DNA of 64,000 nt from Owenia fusiformis (GCA_903813345.2 CAIIXF020000002.1:1154001-1218000), one strand, 5' to 3'; positions 12,060 to 23,630 are shown, numbered from the stretch's first letter. The notes: generated by a model not told the origin, from the letters alone. A program made the numbers and translations.

Positions 12060-13420
12060 CAAAATCAAGTTAATATCTTAACAACGAGACATGCCACCAA
12101 CACAACACACACAGCAACACGAAGCCAAAACAAATCGTAAAACAACCAAACCATCGAAAAATAAATTAGCCCACCACATGCGTACTACACACACCACCAA
12201 ACCAACACCACATACACAAACCAAAACACCACAAAACTCAGATCAAACCAAAAAAGGGTTATGCGCAAACAAGTTGATAACTCCCTCAACACACACACTA
12301 TCAACACAAAAATACCTCACAATAGAGGCTTAAGAAAAACAATACAACCAAACCAAACTTAAACAATAAAACAACCACAGCCAGACACAATTAACCAATA
12401 CGCATACACCCTTCCGATAAAACACAAACATGGGAAAATCAAAATATTTGAAATTCTGACTATTAAACCCTACATTCAAGTTAATATCTCAACAACAAGA
12501 TATGCCACCAACATAATACACACACCAATAGAAAGCTAAAGTATTAAACAAGCCACTTGAACCAATAAAAAAACAATTCACCCACCATAGACCCACCCTA
12601 GACACCACCAAACCCACACCAGCTTAACAAATCGAAAATACCGCAAACGCGGAAAACACCAAAAACACGACCAAACACGAACAAGTTAACAACTATTCTC
12701 ATACGCACAATATGAACATAAAATATACCTGACCATGAAGCTAAAACAATGAACAAAACAAACAAATTAAATCTCAACATTGAACTGACCATACCCTGAT
12801 GCAATTAACCAATACGCATTACACCCATTCGATAAAAACTGAATATAGAAAATCGAAATATTTGAAAAGCGGACCATCATACCCCACACTCAAGTTAATA
12901 TCTCAACAACAAGATATGCTAACAACATAATACATATACCAACTGAAAGCTAAAACATCAAGCAGATTTCCTGAACCACCAAAATGTAATTTACACACAA
13001 TAGACCTACCCGAGACACAGTCAAACTCACACCAACTTAACAAATCGAAAATATCGCAAAATGCGGAAAAAGAAAAAATACAACCATACACGAACAAGTT
13101 AATGCCTCTTCGAACACACACGATATCAACACAAAAAACACATGACAATGAAGCGCAATGAACAAAACAACCGAACCAACACCGAACTGTCCATACCCCA
13201 ATACAATTAATCAATACACCCATTTGATAAAAACCAAATACAATAAAATCGAAATATTTGAAATACGGACCACTAAACGGAACATTTAAGTTAATATCTC
13301 AACAACAAGATATACTACCAACATAATACATATACCTACCAGGAAAGCTGAAACATTAAACAAATCACCTGAACCACCAAAAACCCATTTATCCACCTTA
13401 GACCTGACGAATGCGAAACT
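12060..13420 (-). repeat. ~400-bp tandem repeat, inverted array
   Basis: The block AAGTTAATATCTCAACAACA recurs at about 12067, 12478, 12892 and 13288 (periods about 411, 414 and 396). This array is the reverse complement of the one at 6639-7490, so the plus strand is A/C-rich here. It has about 3.3 units against 2.1 on the left. Confidence 0.8.
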
Positions 13421-13474
13421 AGCTTTTCGAGTTGGCAGTAACGTGAGATTTGTTCCATGAATAAATTACTAAAA

Positions 13475-14552
13475 AAGCAAAAGTATGTTTATTTATGTTC
13501 TTAATTTCAAAGTAGCATATCTGTCGAATAGTTGAGTATGCATTTAAATTGCTCAAAATAAATCGTTTGTGGGTAAACTAGCCCCAGGAAAATGGCATAT
13601 ATTTCCTAAGATTTTTTACCAATGATTGCCATAGCCATTTTAAAATATATGCTACCACCCCTAGCTTACATATATTGAGCTAATCCAATTATGTAATGTT
13701 ACTAAACAAAACAAATCCGAAGGTCTACCGCAACAAATGATATGATATGTAAGATGTGCTCGTTAAATACTTCATTGCTCTTGATGTGAGATGTTGTAGA
13801 CAGTGTTAATGCAATTTACGTTCATGATCTATAAATTAAATTCGTAAACTTAATATCAAAAGTGCTAATATACGCCCCATCTTTTGAAAATGTTCGAAAC
13901 TTTACTACGATATGATAGAAGCGCGTGTTTAATATTGTATTGCCCTTGATGTGATATGTTGAGGTCGGGGTTAATGCAATACGTTCATAATATATCAATC
14001 AGAATAAGAGTGGAGAGCTTTTGGTTAATGTCATCGAGCGTCCAGAATGGAGCGTCTTGAATACAAGCGTCGGGTTAAATAGTAGCGTTCAGAATAGAGC
14101 GTCCTGATTGCAGAAACCGATCGGTTAAATAGCGTCCAGAATAGAGCGTCCTGATTGCTGAAAGCGACCGGTTAAATAGCGTCCAGAATAGAGCGTCCAG
14201 AATGGAGCGTCTGGAATAGAGCGTCTGGAATCGATAGCGTCCGGTTTAATAGCGTCCAGAATAGAGCGTCTGGAATAGAGCGTCTGGAATCGATAGCGTC
14301 CGGTTTAATAGTGAGCGTCCAGAATGGAGCGTCCTGAATAGATAGCGTTCGGTTTCAGAGCGTCCAGAATAGATAGCGTCGGGAATAGGTAAATAGCGTC
14401 TGGAATAGAACATTAGCGTCAGGAATGGAGAGCGTTCGCTTTTAGAGCGTCTGGAATAAAGAGCACACGAAATCGTACATTTTCGTGCACCTAAATTGCG
14501 AAATTATGTCTGTAAACTTTTGACACAGAATTTACACCATATTGTTTCGAGG
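13475..14552. repeat. Outer inverted-repeat arm, right copy
   Basis: Reverse complement of 4095-5110. It contains the right minisatellite. Confidence 0.8.
14029..14455 (-). repeat. GACGCT minisatellite, right array
   Basis: The AGCGTC-containing units (AGCGTCCAGAATAG and variants) are the reverse complement of the array at 4189-4566. Copy number and order differ slightly. Confidence 0.85.
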
Positions 14553-15492
14553 TGTCTTGTGATGAGCGTTTAATGATTAAATGCAAAATCACTGGAGCAG
14601 ATACCATCCAAAAACATCTGACATTCAACACGTCATATAAGACTACATCGATCTGGTATTAGTTTTTTTTACAATTATAGAGAAATACGATGTCATATCA
14701 GCGCTACAGCAAATCGTGAAGAACAAAATGCTCTCAAGTCGTGGCATGGTGGTATTTTGAACAAAATATTTCAAATGATCGTTTTTTGAGGACGGTAGTG
14801 AATTAGACCATTCAAGGATTATATAGAACGATTCTTTACATGTAGTTCAGGCAATTTTAATTATTCTGAATAGCGGATAGTCATTAATCCTGATAGCGGA
14901 TAGTCATTTATCATTAACGTGTTCATATTTAATTTCGTTATTTAATTTTAAATTGATACCCTAGTAACACGTATAATCTAGCGTTCTTTAATGACTAAAA
15001 TGCATACTAGTATACGACCTGAAAGCCCGTGTCTAAATCTACAAAATAATGTTTACTTTATTTGGATTAAATAACAATTGATGACACCTCAAAGCATCAA
15101 CAGGCGGCCTTTTTAGCATTATTTTCACTGTTTGCAACGTAAATGTACATGAGATCGGGACATAGTATGTCTGTATAATCAGCTTACTTTCTCGCTCCCT
15201 GTACTATTGAGCAATTTACATTCCTTGAACCCTGTATTGATCAACTTATGCATCTGTGTACCGTGTACTATGACATATCAAATATTTTAAAATTTAAAAC
15301 GATATTATTTACATTCTTTCTTCAACTATCATATAACTTGGAACATGGACTTCACTATTGCACCACTAAAGTTCAGCGAATAGCAATATTGACTCACTCC
15401 GAGCACCAAACGTATTAACCTTTTGACTAAGCAGTCGAAATACTCAAAAGCGACGTGGTTGAAAGCCCAAAAATTCGCGCATGCGCTATCGA
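14553..15492. other. Right terminal segment of the 11.9-kb element
   Basis: No gene was recognised. Only weak inverted similarity to 3580-4094 is visible, for example GTACAGGGAGC near 3833 against GCTCCCTGTAC near 15194. The outermost kilobase is therefore much less conserved between arms than the inner arms. Confidence 0.5.
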
Positions 15493-15506
15493 GGTAGGGT
15501 AGTGTG

Positions 15507-15512
15507 ATTTAT
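15507..15512. repeat. Right target-site duplication ATTTAT
   Basis: Identical to 3560-3565 and directly abuts the right terminal repeat. Confidence 0.85.
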
Positions 15513-15600
15513 AGCATTTATAACATACAAACTAACATCCTGCATTGACATAGTAATCTTTTGTAATATAGGTTGCTGCGGTATCAATGACCCTTCATCA
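15513..15600 (-). pseudogene. LINE-A, RT upstream segment on the far side of the insertion
   Basis: The minus strand immediately outside the element reads LYVINAIN. Across the duplication this continues as ESYETGILPPSFRK at 3559 and below, in the same frame with no stop. This matches the NxSYxxGxLPxS region at the start of LINE RT domains. Farther upstream the similarity to a LINE fades (MSMQDVS precedes it) and the frame meets a stop near 15655. LINE-A is therefore 5'-truncated or decayed there. Confidence 0.7.
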
Positions 15601-15613
15601 AACAGTATAGGTA

Positions 15614-15949
15614 TTGCATTGTATTCACAGCAAATGTATGACCAATAAATCTTTTAAAAACTGTTTCAAAAGGTACATTACCCATCAAAACCCTAGAACA
15701 GACGTACGGACACCGCAAGGCGAGCGTAGTTTTCCTACGCTAGCCGCAGAAATTCACCGATTTTTAATTGACCTGCGGTCGGCGTACGCCCGCCGTGCGA
15801 CAAATGTGTCTGGGGCTTTAGCTAACATCGACCAATCACCTCTTATCCCTGTACAACATACTGTTCCATTTAGGCAACGCACAAAGAAATCATTTATTTG
15901 CAAATGTCGCCAAGCTCAAACGCAGATAAATGTGAATGAATTGTTCTAA
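15614..15949 (+). CDS. Unrecognised 111-residue open frame
   Basis: I do not recognise this open frame. It is noticeably GC-richer (about 15700-15850) than its surroundings. The predicted protein is basic, with segments such as TPQGERSFPTLAAEIHRF and RSAYARRATN. It has no signal peptide or transmembrane segment. It overlaps the antisense of the LINE-A remnant at its start, so the first 30 residues are probably not real. It could be a remnant of another mobile-element ORF or chance. No function is proposed. Confidence 0.2.
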   Translation: MHCIHSKCMTNKSFKNCFKRYITHQNPRTDVRTPQGERSFPTLAAEIHRFLIDLRSAYARRATNVSGALANIDQSPLIPVQHTVPFRQRTKKSFICKCRQAQTQINVNELF

Positions 15950-16147
15950 TTGATCGGAATACGGTTCTTAAACAAAAGAGTTTAGCTAAACCGAGGCCTT
16001 TATAAAAAAATTGCCTCTACCTCTTTAGAACCAATATTTCTTCATCACATATGAAAAGCAGTATATTAAAGAATGCACGTTCTAACAAAATTAAACTTTG
16101 TTTTGATTTCCAGAAGTAATAGTCACAATAGAAGAGGTGGCCTTGGT

Positions 16148-16996
16148 GGTAAGGGAACATGGGGCAAAGCGGCCCCAAAAAATTAATTTTAAGTTGTTCT
16201 GTACGGGGTATTTTCGTATCTGTCAATCATCGCGCACTTTGATGTTCCACTTTATTAATGGTTTGTGGTTTACATTTTTCGAGTGTTTTATACTTTACTA
16301 GGACTATCTTCTGTGATTTTTCAATGGTCAAAATATTGTCGTGAGTGGGGCAAAACGGCCCATGGGTGGGGCAAAACGGCCCACCCTCTGTTACATGGGT
16401 TTTGAAACCAAAATTAATCAATTACAAGACTCGTCCACAAACATCTTATCTCAGACGTTCAAACCTTTGACAGATAAAGTATTCTTAACCCCTACCATAA
16501 TTCTAGTCATTCGATATGTGTCGGAAGGAAATTAGGCACAAGCCAGATGTTAAAATTGTTACATTTGAAAACCAATTGTTCTTGCACAATAAGGTTTTTG
16601 TATGTTATAACATGTGTGGGCCGTTTTGCCCCAAAGACATGTGAATTTTCAAACAGACGTCATTTTAATTTGCCTAATATTTGAAGCTCGAAATTTTTAC
16701 AAATAAAGAATAAATGTGCACACTCTATGTAAAATGTTAAATCAAAACGATATTCTATTGTTGCCGGATTTTTTAGAGATTCTCGTGAGAGGGGTAATTT
16801 CCAAAAAAGAGGGTGAAAGTAGAATTACCTCTTACGTAAAGCGAGACGCTGCTTGGTTAAAAATGGACGCTCGAGAAGGTGGCAGATATTTCAAAATTCG
16901 ATTTTGTGACTTTTGAAGAACCATCTTTTTATAGTTCAAAATATATTTCGATGGGCCACTTTGCCCCAGAGGGCCGTTTTGCCCCATGTTCCCCTA
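16148..16996. mobile_element. MITE with repeated GGGGCAAAACGGCCC motif
   Basis: The left end reads TAAGGGAACATGGGGCAAAG and the right end is close to its reverse complement, CCCCATGTTCCCCTAA. The GGGGCAAAACGGCCC motif and its complement occur about six times: near 16165, 16347, 16368, 16620, 16953 and 16975. It is probably a non-autonomous DNA element of about 850 bp. The open frames inside it are composed of this motif and are not called. Confidence 0.6.
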
Positions 16997-16999
16997 ACG

Positions 17000-18240
17000 G
17001 TAACAGAGGTTCGTCGTCGCCATCTAAAAACGGAGGCATTTGGACAATACTATACAATACTATTGAACTACTAGTGGTTTAATCATAACTTGCATTGGAT
17101 CGTTATATAAATAAAAGTTTATTTACAAGTATTTACCGCTGTGTTTCTTCCTCATTTATGACTCTATCTGTGAGAAGTTTTCCACATCCGGGGTTTTATG
17201 GATTTACACATCTCTATCAGAACGAAAGTCGCTAAATAAGATATCTCATTGTTCAATATTTGTGATTAATATGATTAAGTATTCACCAACCTCTGTTAAA
17301 AAAAACGGAGACCATAACAATTGCTGGAATTACACCACAAAATCCGCTAAAACGTTTTAGTGGAAGGCGCTTTATAAAATCGCCATTCTGATTACACCAA
17401 CATTTCTAAAGCGTCTTAGGGATTATATCTTGGAATTACACCTGTTTTTTCTAAAACGCCTTTCGTGCACTTTTAATAACGATGTAGTTATGGATAATAT
17501 CCAGCATACATGTATGTGTCCATCTCCTGTAAATGTATTCTTTTTGCATCTGAGACAAAACTGATCTTCCATAATTTGATTAAAAATGCATGACATTGCA
17601 TAATTAGGTACGAAAAATTTCGAACGAAATGCGTGACATATACGTAATTCGCGTGAAAAGTCCGAACAAAATGCGTACATTTTTTTCCGGCGTTCGTATT
17701 TTTGCTGTGTAGACGATATTTTTTAGAAATTTTTCTACAGAAATACTTTTGCTTGACAATTACCAAGTAAAATGCGGATTTGCGTGACATTTTCTGTCAC
17801 GCAAAAATAACTGGCGTGACTTCAAATTCTTCAGCAAATGCGTGACTAATACGCAAATTGCGGGACAGTTGACAGGCCTAATATTCTCTGAAGATAACAC
17901 TTGATTTCGATGTGACCTGGCTACCATCATCCATTTTTCAATTTAGATAAAGCCATATAGCAGCGTGACCGGATGTCTCATCATGTATCAAATGTCTTTA
18001 TTATTTTTGAAAATCAAGCATAAGCACATCTTGAAAAGATCTTGGCAAAACTCCATAGACGAGCGGCCAGACAGGCTTACTTCATGAGAGAAGTGCAGGA
18101 ACGCACAAGCAGAATAAAAAATGGTTTGGTTGCTGGGGCTCTTTGGCTTGCTTGGAACGACCGGAAAAGAACGTTCGATATGGGAACGTGAAAGATCGAG
18201 GCACTTTTTTGATTTCATTGTAGAAAGGTAATCACAGACC
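17000..18240. repeat. Non-coding stretch with GCGTGAC-type short repeats
   Basis: 17330-17470 contains repeated GGAATTACACC words with TCTAAAACG/CTAAAACG between them. 17590-17870 contains at least six GCGTGAC/ACGCAAAT words at irregular spacing, including a TGCGTGACATTTTCTGTCACGCA hairpin near 17782-17804. No gene was recognised. Confidence 0.45.
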
Positions 18241-18289
18241 TACACTTGATGAGGAAATTGAACTTTAATTCGAAATATTGAACAAATGA

Positions 18290-18560
18290 GTTAAGTGTAC
18301 AATGAACGTACACGAACTGAATACATACTAAAGAACGTACTCATCATTATGCATACGAATGGACGTAAACGTACGAACGTCCTCATAAATGACCTATCAA
18401 ATAAACCTTTGGACGTAAATCTAACTTCGAAATAATGAACGGACAGATGAATGACCAAATAATTACAATTTTACGAACAAACGAACGTATTAGAACAAAC
18501 GTATAAGAAACCAAGGACGTCAATCTCGAGATTGACGTCCTTGAAGAAACCAAGTCAAGA
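18290..18560. repeat. GAACGTA-rich degenerate repeat ending in a 32-bp perfect palindrome
   Basis: The words GAACGTA, GGACGTAA and ACGTACGAACGT recur about every 20-30 bp. At 18512-18543 there is a perfect palindrome without spacer: CAAGGACGTCAATCTC followed by GAGATTGACGTCCTTG. It is bounded on both sides by GAAACCAAG. Confidence 0.75.
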
Positions 18561-20318
18561 AGGAACGTGTAAATGAAACAAATGCATCTTAATCATCGTT
18601 TAGATACCTCTTTAACGAAATAAATATACCACGTATACAGTGTACTATATCTTACGTTATTTAGCTTGCTATGTGACTTTTCAGGACCTGGGATAATGAT
18701 GATTTCAGAAGAAGGGAGCAGGGAAAGTATCGCAACAGACTTTTGATAATTTTGACAGTTGATAATTTTTTGTGAGTAGTTTCTGGCTGTAAAAAGTAAA
18801 TGCTTGGGAAAGGCGAATCTATAATCTTCAAGAAAAGTTCAAAGAATAGTTTCCAGATCAATTGGATTATCTTATAATCCATGTTTAATCCACCCATCAA
18901 CGAGCTTTTTCAAAATACATTCGTCATTTTCACCATCGTCCCTCATTTTTTTTACAATTTTTCATGCAAAGTTACATTGTACTTGAACACATGTTTCATC
19001 AAGCAAAATATGTAAGGAACTCCATGAAGTTTGTTTTTGAGTTTTTTTTGAAAAAATGAACCTCTTAAAATGCATGTTTACAAAAATAATTTAGAAGTGA
19101 TGTAAAAGATGGCAATGTTTTTCAATAATAACATGCATAGGTTGGTGAATTACTCATGTGTGTTGTGTTTTAATCCTGCATTCACTGACTGAGTTAGCCT
19201 ATTGAAAAATCATAGAGATTAATAATACAAACAGTAATACTATGAATACTTCTACTTCAAGCTCAAATAGCGCTTTCAGGGTCCTGTGTTGAAATACTAG
19301 ATCACCTTATGTGCATGAATTTTCAAGAGAAACCATCAGTGCAAGCAATTAAATGAAAGCATCATCCGAACATCACTTGAAAAGTACTAAAGTGGTGAAA
19401 AATTGCAGGATGTTGACAGAAAATGTGCCTAGGGGAGAGGGTCGTCTCTCAACTCCCCTCCTTCCCCTCCCTGGTCACGGGACTAATACAGTGATATGGC
19501 AAAGTCCAATTCATAGATTAAGTTTCCCTTGCAGTCTTGTTGGCATTTCTATTAGAGTTCATGTTTTGTTTATGTTAATGGGTGAGTGGAAGACCCTTGG
19601 GTGGGAATCAAATATAAAATGTTTTCTAAAATATATATTTGAAATACTTTGTGTATGTACAGTCAAAAACTCTAGGCAACATTAACTAGTAATGGGGCAA
19701 CACCCCAACTAAATTGAGTGAATGTGTAAACCATATAAGGAACAAAAATCATTACATAAAACAAACTCAGCATGCAAACATGTAAAACTGGCATGGCAAA
19801 ACAATAGATAGTGAAACTGAATAATAAAAGCACATACGACTAGAAAACAAGGGATTAAGGACCTGTTAAAATGTCATGAATGGGGATTGGTCAATATGAA
19901 TAGTAGAAATATGAAAAATGTGAAAATTTTACATTTAGTATTGATCATGAACATTAGAGAGGTTAAGTTCACAGGCAGGTAGAGGGAGAGAGATAAAGGG
20001 AGCTGCTGCTCCCCCAAGAGATTCTTTCAAAATGATGCAGTTTCTCACCAATCTGAGCACTTCGCATGATTTTTTAGCCAAAACTTTCAAAAAGTTCATC
20101 CCTAGGCAAAAGCTTTGCCCTTGGTAAAACTACTCCTACCCCTTGGTAAAAGTTGGCTACAGACTGTGTAAAACACTTGTGTGAGAACTTGAACATGAAC
20201 GAGTACTGTTATGACCCCCAGTATGTTGTCCATCTCTCAACTGGTTTAACTAGGGACCATTACATCAATTGGCATTATATCAATCAGGCAAAAAGAGGCC
20301 AGTGATGTGAAAATAGTC
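18561..20318. other. No recognised feature
   Basis: AT-rich sequence. Short open frames (for example 19353-19685, plus strand) show no recognisable domain. Confidence 0.5.
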
Positions 20319-20323
20319 AATAG

Positions 20324-20921
20324 CACGGTGTTATAGCATGACGGTTACGCCACCTCTGAAAACGAGGTTGGACAGCTACGTTCACTGATTTATCCAATAA
20401 AATGGCCGCGATGGAAGAGAAAACTAAGGTTGGCGCATTATTTTCTACTTCTGTGTATCAATGAAAGAATGAACGATTTATGTAAGAATCGCATTCGGTG
20501 ATACTTTCAGTAATGTATATTTTGAACGTAGCCTTTGCAAATTGATGCCTGGGGATAACATGAAATAAGAGAAAAACTGTCGAGTTTGAAATTCAAAACA
20601 AGACAAAAATTTAGTAATTTGTTTATTTTTGTTTTTGTTGTTAGGGCATGGTCTACATTGCCTAAAAACCTTGTGGTATATAGATGTAACCTACATACGA
20701 TCATACAAAGCCAATTGAGCATTGGAAACCACCTAATATGTTATATTCAAGCCATAATAATGTATTTTGAATTTGCAGTAGTTATAAGGAAATCTTATCT
20801 GTGAATATTGCCTAGAGGCGAGAAAGAAGACATGCTGCCTTTCCAATCCGCCATTTTTCGTTATCGTTACCGCAAAATTTTGCAAATCGCCTTGACGTAA
20901 CCGTCATGCTATAACACCGTG
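20324..20921. mobile_element. Transib-like MITE (CACGGTG termini, 5-bp TSD)
   Basis: Both ends are 26-bp perfect inverted repeats beginning CACGGTGTTATAGCATGACG (20324-20349 and 20896-20921). The flanks carry a perfect AATAG duplication (20319-20323 and 20922-20926). CAC-R-TG heptamer-like termini with 5-bp target duplications are characteristic of the Transib/RAG-like transposase superfamily. The 598-bp body has no transposase, so it would be a non-autonomous copy. The family assignment rests only on the termini and duplication length. Confidence 0.65.
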
Positions 20922-21177
20922 AATAGGGGACCATAAGTTTACACATTCCATGTGTGCATTCATCAAAATAGTGCGATCTTAACCTCCCTAATAACTGAAA
21001 CTGTTGACTCAACCAATAGAATCATTCTATGTTTGTTTATATTTGTTCACATTAATATGGAAGAAAATCGGACATTTTGCTAAAAAGATGTTATTGTAAA
21101 TCTTAGAAATAATGATAAAGGTAGTATACACCACACACTCAATGGTATTGATTGTGGTTTTCAGAGACTCTCAATAG

Positions 21178-21444
21178 GGAATTTAAGCTTGCAATGTTTT
21201 TCACAACCTAAATGTGAATGTGAATTACCAATAAACCATCTATGATTACTGTAATTAATACTCTATTTTAAACTACCTAGAATGCCTATGGCGATTGGTA
21301 GTAGATATTTTGAGTATTTTTTTATTATGAAGGAAATAAATAATATGTTAAAAAAAAGTGAATGGAAAATATTTTGCGATACATTTGTATGGGCGATTGG
21401 TCATAGGTTGGCGTTTCGATTTTATATGCAAGCTTAATCTCCCT
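21178..21444. mobile_element. Small inverted-repeat element
   Basis: The left end TAGGGAATTTAAGCTTGCA pairs with the right end TGCAAGCTTAATCTCCCTA (two mismatches). No convincing target duplication was found. Confidence 0.45.
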
Positions 21445-22179
21445 AATGTTAACATTAAGGTAAGAGTGTATGTTACTCATAACATTTTCTTAGGATAACA
21501 TTTCTTGAATTGATGAATATGCAAAAATTATTCTTAGCATATCATCCTTCATTTGAATAATCAATCTGGAGATAAACTCAAATAAGGAAGTGTGTTATAA
21601 CACATCATCATATAGAAACATGTTCAATGTTTTTTCAGAAGCTGGATCAAAATATTTGTCTTACTAAAATTATTGGCAAAGGTATGATGTAGTAAATTCT
21701 TGTACTGTATTTATGATTTTAATAGCACTGTACCTCGTGAATCATTACTGATAAACAAGATACAGAAAACCTGTTCAAAGTAAATGCTATAATAAGGCAT
21801 CATAGAAATTATCATAAAGAGAGGTATTTAGAATTTCTTAGCAACTTACACACACACACAGGTTTAACTGCACTCAAACATTAAACAGTCAACTTGACAG
21901 GTATTCAGAATTTTTTGGGAAATGCTGCGGTTATGCTCCATTGATTAAACAGGGGATCAAACAGCAGGGGATCAAACAAGTCCAACCATTCATTTATGAA
22001 AACATTTTGAACTAACTTTATGGCACACTAATGACATCTTATATGAGTGTGCTGTACTAAAAGCAAAGCCCCATTGGATCCCCTTATATTGGATTATCAT
22101 AATCCTAATCCACGAGGAGTTCCTTATATATTTTAAGTGATGAAACATGTGTTCATATAAGTAATCTATAAATAAAAAT
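21445..22179. other. No recognised feature
   Basis: AT-rich and without a supported gene. A small (CA)n run lies near 21850 and a GGGGATCAAACA tandem pair near 21952-21976. Confidence 0.5.
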
Positions 22180-22620
22180 ATCTTGGCAGAAACGAATCAA
22201 TATTCCTTCCAATCTATTTTGCTACATGTACACTGAATGTCAGCGTAACTGGGTGAAGACAATTGATACCGGTATATCAAATATATTTTAGACAACATGT
22301 TACTCTTCAATGTGCAAACATATGGTTTTATTTGAAATACAGAGTGCGGGATACGCGATGAAACATAGCACACATTGCAGTTTTGTTATATGAGGGTTAT
22401 ATTCAATACAGAGCAGTTTATCACCTGTTGAACATAGAACATAGAAATATACAAAAAGCGAATTTGTTTGAGCGGTCCTGGTCCGAGAAGCGATTCTACA
22501 CACGGTATTCTGATAAGAATTCCTTTAAACCGTCCGTGATATCGTTGATATATGGTACAGTTGAGAATGCATGCCTGATACTTCGACTTCAACATCATTA
22601 CCATCAAAAATTATATTATG
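22180..22620. repeat. Diverged inverted duplicate of 42000-42345
   Basis: The reverse complement of this segment matches 42000-42345 block by block: the CGATATCA...GGACGG block, the TTCAATA/TATTGAA...CCCTCATA block, and the AAAATGGAAG / GATTCGTTT block. Similarity is clearly lower than in the 4.3-kb arms. Confidence 0.6.
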
Positions 22621-22667
22621 AAAATATTCGTTACAATCTCAGATTCACATTTATAATGCACCTTGTA

Positions 22668-23630
22668 GTCCATGGTATGAAATCTCTAGGACGTCTAATA
22701 AAGGAGCTGGTAGCACACTATAGCACCGCGATATTTGACCTAACATTAACATACCTGCATATGTTCCCTAATCATTTTCATTATGACCGTTTAATATACT
22801 TCCAGCTTTTAAGCTGAATTATGCTTGACATAAGCATAGGTAAAAAAATTACCAAAAAATAAAATCCCAATTTTTGACAATTAGGAATACACAATGTAAC
22901 AGAAAATAATACAAAATGATTTTGAATATATGATTTAGGTTTCTAAGCTATAAACTTGGGGTTATTTCTATCAATACCTAAAATTATGTAATCAGATGAA
23001 TCACTTTTATTTTAGAATGGCAAATGCTTAAATTATGGTAGTTTTCCACAAAATGGGTCTCAATACGTTTTGAGATGGACTTTTATTCAGAATGAACATT
23101 ATCAATAAAGGAGGGCCTATTGCTCTTCCAGCTAAAATTCTATTTGTCGTAGTTAGATAAAGGTCAGTTGCTTATAAAACAACCACCAAGACTTGGTCGA
23201 ATTCATGAATAATTGAGAAAAATCGTTACCATCATCTTCCTAAAATATGATTATATCCTGCGGTAAGGTAAAAGAAGGAACAACCATCAAAAAACGTGAT
23301 GGTAGCCAGCTGTAACATCGAGGACGAACTGTAAGGCGTTGGATTGCAAATGACTCTTATTGATTATTAGACATGCCCTTGGATTAATGAACAACCAATA
23401 CCTCTGTAACATTTAATTTAAACGTACCTATTTGTTATTGTATTATGTTTTATAAAACATGAACAATACAAGTAATTTGTTGTTTGACCCCTTGTGATTA
23501 TGCGATTATGTGAAAAAATTCTGGTAATGAAATGGTTTAAATGTTTCTTTGCCCCTTGTGATGAAAGACATTTTTCGCCTCGAAAGCAGGATTTTTTCAG
23601 CAAATGGTATTCGGAAGTCAAGCCATGGAC
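22668..23630. mobile_element. GTCCATGG TIR element, copy 1 (TA duplication)
   Basis: The left end GTCCATGGTATGA and the right end GCCATGGAC are inverted, and each is flanked by TA (22666-22667 and 23631-23632). The element is 963 bp and is not flanked by further homology to copy 2 (59536-61292, opposite orientation). That shows the similarity comes from a transposable family. The open frame at its start (HGMKSLGRLIKELVAHYS) recurs in the other copies but has no known domain, so no gene is called. Confidence 0.75.

Larger units (their letters stand above)
3566..15506. mobile_element. 11.9-kb foldback-like element with 14-bp TIRs and 6-bp TSD
   Basis: The left end starts CACACTACCCTACC (3566-3579) and the right end is its exact reverse complement (15493-15506). 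The flanks carry a perfect ATTTAT duplication. Removing the element and one duplication restores the LINE-A frame across the site (NAINESYETGILPP). Inside are long inverted segments: 4095-5110 against 13475-14552, 6130-6540 against 9545-9640, 10080-10350 and 11560-11900, and 6640-7490 against 12060-13420. A minisatellite lies in each outer arm. I find no transposase, integrase, polymerase or capsid-like protein, so it looks non-autonomous. The 6-bp duplication is known for Polinton/Maverick, IS3EU and Dada-type elements, but the CA...TG termini do not settle the family. Confidence 0.8.

Noticed and set aside
7051-13223. Hydrophobic open frames such as those at 7051-7248 and 12598-12804
   Set aside because: They are translations of the G/T-rich tandem unit and recur once per unit. 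The hydrophobicity follows from composition.
3566-15506. Polinton/Maverick assignment for the 11.9-kb element
   Set aside because: The 6-bp duplication fits, but the termini are CA...TG and no polymerase, integrase, protease or capsid-type frame is present.
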